Below the pieces are notes generated by a model, which saw nothing but the letters and a program-made list of their open reading frames with translations, ran no database searches and had not been told where the DNA came from. Shown piece after piece: positions 10,522 to 19,489 of a stretch of 64,000 bases of DNA. The stretch spans positions 142,072,277 through 142,136,276 of the forward strand of contig OX352761.1 of NCBI GenBank assembly GCA_947095585.1. The letters are read 5' to 3'. The position numbers were made by a program, and so were the translations under genes. This DNA comes from Nephrocerus scutellatus (taxonomy: Eukaryota; Arthropoda; Insecta; Diptera; Pipunculidae). Each line of letters begins with the position of its first letter. Position 1 is the first letter of the stretch.

Positions 10522-11115
10522 TCTTTTGAGAACCATAAATTGATTAACTAAAGAGTGTAAATTTTAATGAGTTTCAAATTGACGTTGTGTTCTAAGTAAC
10601 CATTTTTTTAGTTGTGTAGAGTGTTGTTTTAACAAACTCAGAGGTAACCTTGGCAAACATGGGTTTGTTTTAATTAACACATAATTGATATTGTAGTAGA
10701 GAGTATATTCCGATAAAGGTATGTCGTATTTTCCTTTTAGTTTGTGGTTTTTATAAAAACATCATTTTTTGAATAAGTCTTATGTGTTTGTGTTGAAGAC
10801 AAAATAGGTCGAAAGTGTTCGCGTAAGTGAATGTAGAATGGAGATGTCATTGTGGATATGACCAAATGTACGTTAAGAATGATAAGGTATATTCAAATTA
10901 TAGGTGTATACATATATGTATATAGTTAATGGATTAAATATAATGTAGAAACATAATAATAGTAATAGATAATAAATTATGATGACTGTAAAAGTATGTT
11001 ATATCTAAAAGGCAGACAGATAGGCCGTATATTTGTTAATCAACCGTTTAAGACGGAAGATTTTTTACCCGTAAAGGGTTTATCTAAAAACAACAACTAG
11101 GTTGCTTGTTTGGTG
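10522..11115. other. AT-rich spacer; right part shared with the small units
   Basis: No gene seen at 10522-11005. From about 11010 (ggcagacagataggccgt) the sequence matches the small unit from about 27612 (agacagacagataggccgt) through the hammerhead ribozyme and on to about 11230. Confidence 0.55.
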
Positions 11116-11160
11116 GCTCGGAACGTTTTCGACCCCCACCACGAGGTCTCATCAGCGAGC
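11116..11160 (-). ncRNA. Type I hammerhead ribozyme, minus strand
   Basis: Read on the minus strand, in order: GCTCG, CTGATGA, GACC, a 10-nt loop, GGTC, GAAA, ACGTT, C, CGAGC. This gives stem I (GCTCG with CGAGC), the invariant CUGANGA box, a 4-bp stem II (GACC with GGTC), the GAAA box and a very short palindromic stem III (AACGTT). The cleavage residue is C (allowed class H), so cutting is predicted between plus positions 11121 and 11120. A stem III this short is typical of hammerheads in satellites and Penelope-like elements, which often act as dimers. The small units carry the same 45 bases with only two changes, both at permitted positions. It is antisense to the RT gene. Confidence 0.85.
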
Positions 11161-12569
11161 TTTTCTCGGCCTGAGTGGAAATGGGTAAGTTTGGTATTAA
11201 CCAAAAAGCAGGGGTGGGTATAACATGGATTTAAATAAAATATGTATGTATAAATCAGGATAGGCAAATGAAGTATAGAAAAAGATAAGGAAAAGGGAAA
11301 AACTTACCTTGTTGTATAAATGCTATGTTGTATCTCAAGTCATAGAACAATTCTGGAACGTTGTCATCTCATCATCTTAGTGTGCTTATGACCTCGGAGA
11401 CTTTCTTTACTACTGCATTCTTTTTAGCAATGTTCAAACACTCTTAGATCCACTAACAAAGTTATAGGTTTTTGGACCAACGGGGAAATAAAACACTTGT
11501 CCGCAACAGGGTCCAGATGTTAAAAGTTGTATTTAGAGGTAACACCAAGAGATTAGAAACTAAGGTATTGTATTGGCTTTTGAAACAAATATTAGAATCA
11601 ACATGATGCTAGAAGCAAACTATGGTTATCTAGCAATTTTTTATTAAAAACGGTTGAATCAAAAATTGGAAACTGTGCTCTGAGGGCAGCAACAAAACAT
11701 GAACCACGGATAACTTCGTGCACTGATGGAAGCAAGCGAGTTGCTTGGTTGTACAACACTGAATGAAATTTGTGGTGATATCTGGAATGGAGGTCTAGAT
11801 CCTTGTGCATTGTAACGCACAAAAGAGTCTGGGTTATGTGTGTGTGTGTAGATTTTTCTGCAATGCTTATCACAAAGGATAATCAATTATGCGTTTATTT
11901 TCCCTTTCTAGGCGCCAGGCGCAGCTAAAATGTAGGAAACGGGTTTTTTTGGCCGATAATTAGACTGTGATGTCTGCTTTTTTCAGTTGTCTGTGTATCT
12001 TAATTAATATTTAAGAAGTGTGTGATGTAGGTTTTTGTTGTTGCTTGTGTGTTCCATCCTGTGTCCGATATGATGGGTGATGTTTTTGGTTCATAAGACG
12101 ATCAATTTGTTTTTAGAATTTTTTAAAAAATTTGTCTGTGTTGAAAACAGAGATGTTGAGATATATGAAGAGCATAATATCATAGATCAGGTATGGTTTT
12201 GCTGGTGATCCTTTCTTATTAATGAACGTGATATAGCGTACGTGTGAGAGAGTAAAGAAGGGGAACAGGAGCCACGGAGGTGTGTGGCTGGGAGGAGTTT
12301 TAGGGATTGAAAATGTTTTAGATAGGAGCACTATGATTGGTCAAGTGTGAAATTGTGTGGATTATGTGAGTTCATTGTAGTTTTGGATTGTGAGGTGATC
12401 TCCGTTCTAGTGAGTTTAAAATTGGTGTAAGCCGATTGTTCGGAAGGGTGCGTCAGATAAATCCTGGCATCGGAGTAGTATGTGCTAAAGTGGTTGGAAC
12501 TATATCCGGAACGTTTCTAGGCAGTTGTGTGTTTGTTGGTATCAGAAAGTGAGTATATTGGTCTGGGTG
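11161..12569. other. Spacer; partly homologous to the small unit
   Basis: No convincing gene. Around 11690-11935 the sequence matches small-unit bases about 28140-28400 in order (both contain tgtggtgatatc and then a ggcgcca block). The rest (11935-12569) is specific to the large unit and leads into the acidic-protein gene; a GTGAGTAT donor candidate lies at 12549. Confidence 0.5.
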
Positions 12570-12648
12570 ATGGAGTCAGAAAAAGCTAAAAAGTAAATTG
12601 TATTTTTATCATTTCTTTATTTTCAGACGTTTGTATAGAAGTGTTAAG

Positions 12649-13102
12649 ATGTTAATATTTGCCAATGAGGCAGAAGATGAGATACTTGTGCTCTTCATAG
12701 AAAATTCCGATGTCGAGCTGGAGGATATGTTGTCGTAAGTATTTATAATTTTCATTTCTTAGTTTATGAATATTAAATGGTGATGATAAACTGTTTTGAA
12801 ATTGGGAGACTAAATATGATGTTTTTTCTTTTTTCAGTTCCTACGGAGTTTCTTCGTTAGATGATGTTCCCGCGTCAATAGACGATGAGGAGGAGGGATC
12901 CTGGATGGTAGGAAACATGAGGACGATCATGGAGGAGTTGGAACATTTTGCGTGGACTGAAGCTTATCCAGGGGATGGAGCAATTGACCGAGAATCTGGT
13001 GCGCAGACACCCGTGTGGGCTTTAAATTTTCTTAATGAAGATGGGGATCATTTTTTGAAGTTTAAAGTGTATAGACAAAGGGTTGAATTTTATGATGAGT
13101 GA
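12649..13102 (+). CDS. Spliced gene: small acidic protein, 116 aa
   Basis: Exons 12649-12734 and 12838-13102 flank a 103-nt phase-2 intron (GTAAGT donor, tttttcag acceptor); joining gives an uninterrupted frame beginning MLIFANEAEDE and ending RVEFYDE. The first exon follows another acceptor at 12626, and the frame stays open back to it (RLYRSVK), so translation may start earlier: ATG 12570 (MESEKAKK) would need a 34-nt intron, while a GTGAGT donor at 12549 would give a more normal 78-nt leader intron. The product is strongly acidic with no Cys motif or membrane segment. AATAAA follows at 13111. Family not recognised. Intron sizes, phase and position echo the zinc-ribbon gene, suggesting co-evolved accessory genes. 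Confidence 0.6.
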
Positions 13103-13110
13103 TTAATAAT

Positions 13111-13116
13111 AATAAA
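13111..13116 (+). terminator. Poly(A) signal of the acidic-protein gene
   Basis: AATAAA lies 9 bases after the stop codon, followed by a T-rich stretch about 20 bases later. Confidence 0.55.
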
Positions 13117-14378
13117 GAAACACCGTAAAAAAGTTTTATTCTTTTAATTCAATTTTCACGATGATTGATATTTTTCAGATTATTGGCCATTTCAATTCGA
13201 TGTTTCTTGAACATTGAAAAGTGGAATATTTTGGTTCTATCATTCGTATCATGAGTCATGTATATTATTAGGACAAACCGTTTTAATTTAGTCTTTTTGA
13301 TTAAGTTTTTCCATGAGTGTCAGGAATAATATTTTATTTTGGAACTTGTCTCTCTTTTTTTAAAAAATCTTTGTAAAGAATTTGATGTTACTTAAACATT
13401 AGGAGGGTTGAAATGTGTTTTATATTAAGAGTAAAGTAATTTCGGTATTAAATGTTGTCCCTTTAGTAAAGCTTTGCATGATTATAAAGAATAATAATTT
13501 TTGGGTTTTGTCATTCCTAATCAGTTGTTGCTTCATAGTTCACAGTTTTTTTTGCTCTTTTTAAGAGGAATCGGGAACATGTGAATTTATGATGAAATAA
13601 AATATCTGGAATATTAAGAGGATCACAAATCGTTTTTTCGCTTATCAGCTTTGGTCTCCCTGTCATCCAATATTCCACCCTTGTCCAGTCCCATACACAT
13701 AACGCAAGTCACCCCAAAAACAACAATAGTGATGAATGTGAAGAGGTTTTTGGAATTGTAAAGACCTTGAGGGTTTTTTTTGGATCACCAGGGTTAGGAA
13801 AGTTGTAAGTATCTCCAGGGTTAGGAAAATTATAAATATTTTTGGATAGTTGGACAAAATCAGAATCCATAGATGTAGAAATCTTTTCTAAATTTGCGGG
13901 ATTGTAGCGTATTTAAAATCTTTTTTAAAAGGGTTTAGATGCAAAACTTTTATATATATTTTTATAAGGATCGTGCCGTATGTGGATCCTTTTGTAGGGT
14001 TTGAGTTAATTGTATCAAGCGGTTGGCTTCCGTTGCTGTGACTGGTTCGGGGGATAATGAGGGATTTGGTGTATCTTAATTGCAGGCTTAATTTAGTTGG
14101 GAGAAGGAGAAGAATTTGGTGAATTTTAGCTCTGAGATGGGGTTATTTTTAGGCGGATGGCATGTGCTTTTTATTGCAAATTAAAGGATGGTCCATATAG
14201 TTTAAGGCGAAGTGGTGTGTGAGCGATTAGAGGGGCCACAACTTTTGGTTAGATAATGTTTCTGTAGGGGTATGTTCTCTTCGTAAGAATGCCTGGTATG
14301 CATTGTAGTTATTTTGGCCATAATATCGTGATATGAAGGGTTGGAATAACTAAACAATTGTAAGTAAAGTGGGTTAGC
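13117..14378. other. AT-rich spacer with no gene seen
   Basis: No supported coding region. A short direct repeat (ccagggttaggaaa) occurs twice near 13790-13830 and carries TTAGG. The 64-codon minus-strand frame at 13663-13857 lacks any conserved counterpart in the small units. Confidence 0.5.
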
Positions 14379-14620
14379 GGCAATGATCCATCTTTTTGGT
14401 TGAATGGGTTGTATTATCGCTGGAAAAGACCCTTATAAGCGGTAAGGATTGGACACAGGGGCCCATGAGTGACAGGTAGGTTAAGTTAGGTTAGTGGGTG
14501 TACTTTTGCTTATGGCAATGATCCATCTTTGTGGTTGAATGGGTTGTACTGTCGTTGGGAAAAACCCTTATAAGCGGTAAGGACTAGTCACAGGGGTCTA
14601 TGAGTGATAGGTCTAGTTCA
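14379..14620. repeat. 135-bp tandem duplication
   Basis: The block starting ggcaatgatccatcttt at 14379 recurs at 14514, followed in both by ggttgaatgggttgta and cccttataagcggtaagga. The copies are well conserved. The small units lack this block. Confidence 0.75.
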
Positions 14621-14710
14621 AAGGTTGTCGTATGTAGTGCGGTGGTAGTTAATCTGTCGTGTGTGTGGTGATGTATAGCTGAATTTTTGTTGTGGATTTG
14701 AAAGGAAGAG

Positions 14711-14765
14711 GCAATGAAGAACGTAGGCGCACGTATAGTATGTGCGTCCAGCGTTCTTAATTGCT
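14711..14765. other. Long hairpin near the unit terminus
   Basis: A 55-nt inverted repeat: GCAAT pairs with ATTGC, AAGAACG with CGTTCTT, and GGCGCAC with GTGCG-T-CC with one bulged base, around a short loop. A hairpin of similar size sits at the homologous place in the small units (28478-28529) with mostly different arm sequence, and the flanking sequence to the right is strongly conserved. Function unknown; it could act in DNA or in RNA of either strand. Confidence 0.75.
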
Positions 14766-14968
14766 GAGCATAATTATTGACCACATAAAAGTGGGAGCGA
14801 AAACCTATGAAATGGCGAATTAAATGTTCAGCCATTGTGGATAGTTTTTGAAAGAAAATACCTGAGTAAGCTGTAGACGACGCGTTTACATTCAGTGATG
14901 CATGCATGTATAGTGTGATGACATGCATTCATCATTGAGTGTAATTGTGTTTAGATGACATTGTTTTA

Positions 14969-14996
14969 TCAAGTGTAAGCGTATGGCTTAACTTGA
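14969..14996. other. Conserved bulged hairpin with a compensatory change
   Basis: TCAAGT-g-TAAGC, loop gtatg, GCTTA-ACTTGA form an 11-bp stem with one bulged G. In the small units the homologous hairpin (28764-28793) has TAAAC/GTTTA, so a G-C pair here is an A-T pair there, which keeps pairing. Bulge and loop are unchanged. A further hairpin GCATGT..ACATGC a little upstream (near 14910-14930) is also kept in both families. Confidence 0.75.
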
Positions 14997-15017
14997 CGTG
15001 ACCAGGAATTGAGTTGA

Positions 15018-15293
15018 GGTCAACTTATTCAAGATCAATTGTTTTTACAACTGTGGTTGCAATATGAATTGGGGCCGCTTATCACCATGGATGTTGCGGG
15101 GTCCCCTGAATCTAAAAGATTCTGGGAACAGTTAATTAGTAATGGAGAAAAACAACGAGTTTCCGGAGAAGCCAGGAAACGTGAAATTTACAAATCTGAG
15201 TTTAAACTACTTAAAAACTACCTATCCGATGGAAGCTACTGGTATGATAACATATATTTTCTCGTAGATCGTCGAACGTTGGGGCCTGGATGA
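15018..15293 (+). other. Terminal open frame conserved in both unit families
   Basis: The frame is open from after a TGA at 15015 to the TGA at 15291-15293 (91 codons, no ATG until 15087). The small units keep a related open frame after a TGA at the same place: both read GQ.IQDQ near the start and share the 20 residues FKLLKNYLSDGSYWYDNIYF, with a single silent base change in that block. Between the shared parts the two families differ by one single-base loss and one single-base gain that cancel. It may be a coding exon, or nucleotide-level conservation of the unit terminus. No family recognised. Confidence 0.3.
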
Positions 15294-15382
15294 GAGTGAT
15301 GTCCCAAGGCATATGCCCGGGCAGCGACAGACATCCTGCAGGTAATATCCTGCATCTAACCTAGCCGAAACAAGCGAAATTA
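15252..15382. repeat. Conserved GC-rich start module of the second large unit
   Basis: Starting at atatatttt, this ~130-bp block (cgtagatcgtcgaacgttgg.. to ..aacctagcc) is nearly the same as the start of every small unit. It contains palindromes GGCATATGCC and TGCCCGGGCA and a hairpin GCAGG-taatat-CCTGC. The small units have GGCAAGTGCC and GCAGG-taatga-CCTGC, so the GCAGG/CCTGC stem is kept. A CAG|GTAAT sequence looks like a splice donor. Much more GC-rich than its surroundings. Identity unknown. Confidence 0.85.
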
Positions 15383-15456
15383 TGTGGAATATATTTGAAA
15401 AATATATAGTCCCTCTAATTAAAATTAGAAAGACAGGATGAAGGAAAATTAAAATT

Positions 15457-15490
<34 letters not shown>

Positions 15491-15957
15491 TGATAGATAG
15501 ATAGATATGTAGGTAGATAGATATATATAGGTAAATATATAGATAGGTGGATTGATAGGTAGATTGATAGGTAGGTAGTTATATAGAGAGGTGGGCAGAT
15601 AGATAGATAGGTAGATATATAGATGGATAGATAAATAGATAAATAGATAAATAGATAAATAGATAAATAGATAAATAGATGGATAGATAGATAGAAAGTT
15701 AGTTATTTATAGATAGTTAGATATTTATGATATTTTAATAGATAGATAGATAGATGGATTATTAGATAGATAGATAGATAGGTGGATAGATAGATGTATA
15801 GATAGATAGATAGATGGATAGAGAAATAGATAGAAGGATGGTTAGGCAGATAGATAGATTGATAGAGATAGACGTATAGATGGATATATAGATAGATCGA
15901 TAGATGGTTAGATATTTAGTGATAATAGTTAGATAGATGGATGGATATATAGATAGG

Positions 15958-15999
<42 letters not shown>

Positions 16000-16017
16000 T
16001 ATAGATAGATAGATAGG

Positions 16018-16056
<39 letters not shown>

Positions 16057-16088
16057 CTAGATAGATAGATAGATAGATAGATAGGTAT

Positions 16089-16186
<98 letters not shown>

Positions 16187-16604
16187 GGATAGGTAGATAG
16201 ATAAGTGGGTAGATAGATAGATAGATAGATAGAAGGATAGTTAGATGGGTAGATAAATAGTTAGATAGAGATGGATAGATAGAAGGATAGTTAGGTAGAT
16301 AGAGAGATAGATAGACAGATAGATAGATAGTTAGATCGATAGAAGGATAGGTAGAAGGATAATTAGATAGGTAGATAAATAGATAGAGAGATAGTCGGAT
16401 ATATAGACAGATGGCTCGCTAGAAGGATAGTTAGGTAGATAGATTGGTAGGTGGATAGAAAAATAGATAGGTAGATAGAAGGTTAGTCAGGTGGATGAAA
16501 TAGGTAGATAGATAGATAGATAGATAGATAGTTAGATAGATGGATATATATATAGACAGACAGGTAGATGGATAGGTATATAGATAGGTAGATAGATAGG
16601 TGGG

Positions 16605-16651
<47 letters not shown>

Positions 16652-16878
16652 GTAGATAGATAGGTGGGAAGATAGTTAGGTGGGTAGGTAAAGAGATAGA
16701 CAGATAGATAGATAGATAGATAGAGAAATGGGTAGATATATGGATAGATAGATATATAGAGATAGACCGATAGATAGATGGTTAGATATTTTTGATAATA
16801 GCTAGATAGATGGATAGATAGATAGATAGGTAGATAGGTAGATAGATGGATAGATAGATAGATAGTTAGGTGGATAGT

Positions 16879-16913
<35 letters not shown>

Positions 16914-17266
16914 GTGGGTAGATAGATGGATGGATAGATGGATAGATAGTTAGACGGATAGTTAGATGGGTAGATAAATAGATAGATAGAAGGATAGATA
17001 GATAGAAGGATGTATAGGTAGATAGAGAGATAGATAGAGAGATAGATAGAGAGATAGACAGATAGATAGATAGGTAGATAGTTAGATCGCTAGAAGGATA
17101 GTTAGGTAGGTAGATAAATAAATAGAGAGATAAATAGACGGATATATAGATAGATGGCTCGCTAGAAGGATAGTTAGGTAGATAGATTGGTAGGTGGATA
17201 GATAGATAGGTAGGTAGATAGAAGGTTAGTCAGGTGGATAAATAGGTGGATGAATAGGTAGATAGT

Positions 17267-17305
<39 letters not shown>

Positions 17306-17416
17306 TTAGATAGATGGATAGATATATGGACAGATATATAGATATATAGATAGACAGGTAGATAGATAGGTAGATAGATAGGTAGATAGATAGGTGGGTA
17401 GATAGATAAATAGATG

Positions 17417-17473
<57 letters not shown>

Positions 17474-19030
17474 GTAGATAGATAGATAGATAGAGAGATA
17501 GACAGATAGATAAATAGATAGATAGATAGATAGAGGGATAGATAGATGGATAGTTAGATGGGTAGATAAAAGGGTAGATAGGGGGATAGCTAGGTAGGTA
17601 GGTAAATATATAGATAGCCGGATAGATGGGTGAATGGAAGGATAGATAGATAGGTAGGTGTATAGATAGATAGATAGAGAGATAGACAGATAGATAGATA
17701 GATAGATAGTTAGATCGATAGAAGGATAGATGGAAGGATAGTTAGGTAGGTAGGTAAATAGATAGAGAGATAAATAGACGGATATATAGATAGATGGTTC
17801 GCTAGAAGGATAGTTAGGTGGATAGATTGGTGGGTGGATAGATAGATAGATAGATAGATAGAAGGATGGTCAGGTGGATGGATAGGTAGATGGATAGATA
17901 GATAGATAGATAGATAGATAGTTAGATAGATGGATGGATAGATAGACAGATGTATAGATATATAGATAGACAGGTAGATAGATAGGTAGATAGATAGGTA
18001 GATAGAAGGATAGTTGTGTAGATAGATAGATAGATAGATAGATGGATAAATAGATAGATAGGTAGATAGATAGATAGATAGGTAGATAGATAGATAGAGA
18101 GAAGACAGATAGATAAATAGATGGATAGATAGATAGAAGGATAGATAGATGGATAGTTAGATGGGTAGATAAAAGGGTAGATAGGAGGATAGCTAGATAG
18201 GTAGTTAAATATATAGATAGCCGGATGGATGGGTGAATGGAGGGATAGATAGTTGGGTAGGTGGATAGATAGATAGATAGATAGGTGGATAGGTAGATAG
18301 AAGGATAGTTAGGTAGATGGATAGGTAGGTAGTTAGGTGGATGGATAGATAGATAGCAGGATAGATAGATAGATAGCAGGATAGTTAGGTAGATAGGTAG
18401 ATATATATAGATAAATAGATAGGTAAGTAGATGGATAAGTGAATAGATGGATAGCTGGATAGATGGATAGATGTATAGATAGGTAGATAGATAGTTGGTT
18501 AGATTGGTGTTATATGCTTAGGAATAGGTAGATGGATAGATAGAGAGATAAACGGATAGATGGATGGATGGATAGATAGAAGGATAGTTAGGTAGATAGA
18601 TTGGTAGGTTGATAGGTAGATAGATAGATAGATAGATATAGAGATAGATAGCGAGATAGAAAGCGAGATAGATAGATAGGTAGATAGGTAGATAGAAGGA
18701 TATATACATAGATAGATGGATAGATCGATAGATAGGTGGGTAGATAGATAGATAGATAGATAGGTAGATAGATAGATAGATAGATAAATAGGTGGGAAGA
18801 TAGTCAGGTAGTTAGATAGATAGATAGAGAGATAGACAGATCGATAGATTGATAGATAGATTGGTAGATAGAAGGATAGTTAGATGGGTAGATAATTAGT
18901 TATGTAGATATATAGATAAATAGATAGGTGAGTAGATAGATATGTAGATGGGTAGATATGTGAATAGAAGGATATATGGATAGATGTATAGATAGGTGGA
19001 TGGATAGTTGGTTAGATAGGTGTTATATGC
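15383..19030. repeat. GATA/GGTA tetranucleotide array of element 2
   Basis: After about 70 bp of AT-rich sequence the TAGA array runs from about 15455 to 19030 with long pure GATA stretches (for example 15960-16190). Its last 1440 bp repeat bases 1-1440. Within it, segments such as gctcgctagaaggatagtta recur, showing internal duplications of several hundred bases (near 16408, 17156 and 17798). Confidence 0.95.
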
Positions 19031-19489
19031 TTAGGAATATAGGATGATTAGGCATAATAACAGTATATAAGTAATATTTTAAGAAAGATCCATCAGAATT
19101 TTCGGCACATGGTTAATTTTGTTTCTGTAAGCCTAAAGTTGAGCTATGGCATGATTATGTGGTGTGATTTTTGGTATTCAATTTATTTTAATTAGTTGTC
19201 AGTCATTAACGACAAGGTTTCATATGTAAGTTCAATGCATTTTATGGTACCAGATGTTGGTAACAGAAACCTGGTATAAACACCCAAAAGTTTGGAATGT
19301 ATGAAAAATCCATATACCAGCTGTGCTGTTGTAGCAAAAGTTTTATGGCATGTATGATTTCCGTTTTTTTAGTTATTTGGTTGAGCGAGGAAGTTTCAAG
19401 CCAGTTGTGTTGATGTAGAAGGGTTTAAAGGCATATATGGCTTTCGTTTTTTAATTGGTTGAATGAGGGATTCATAAACCATCTGTGCC
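19031..19489. repeat. Second copy of window bases 1441-1899
   Basis: Base-for-base match at offset 17590 as far as I read, ending abruptly at the fusion with the first small unit. No gene. Confidence 0.95.

Larger units (their letters stand above)
1..15251 (-). mobile_element. Large gene-bearing unit (element 1), left end outside window
   Basis: The first 1899 bases recur almost base for base at 17591-19489, which sets a unit period of 17590 bp; the left end of this unit should therefore lie about 2.34 kb before the window. The right end is placed at 15251, just before the motif atatatttt that starts every unit in the window. The unit carries a simple-repeat array, an RT gene, two or three small spliced genes on the plus strand, a hammerhead ribozyme on the minus strand and a hairpin-rich terminus. 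The minus orientation given here is inferred from the ribozyme strand and from the sense of truncation in neighbouring units. It could instead be a tandem macrosatellite spread by recombination. Confidence 0.6.
15252..19489 (-). mobile_element. Truncated large unit (element 2)
   Basis: It begins with the GC-rich module and GATA array, and its last 1.9 kb matches window bases 1-1899. It stops at 19489 (ctgtgcc), where the next unit's atatatttttcgtag begins. All genes, the hammerhead and the structured terminus are missing. On the minus strand this is a 5' truncation with an intact 3' end. Confidence 0.75.

Noticed and set aside
15252..15382. HDV-like, twister or plus-strand hammerhead ribozyme in the GC-rich module
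   Set aside because: The GATGAG string and hairpins invite the idea, but the required core boxes do not occur in the right order on either strand.
15252..19489. Helitron or rolling-circle element
   Set aside because: A fixed start with variable end could fit, but no Rep/helicase gene, no TC..CTRR ends and an RT in the unit make this less likely; it is kept only as an alternative mechanism.
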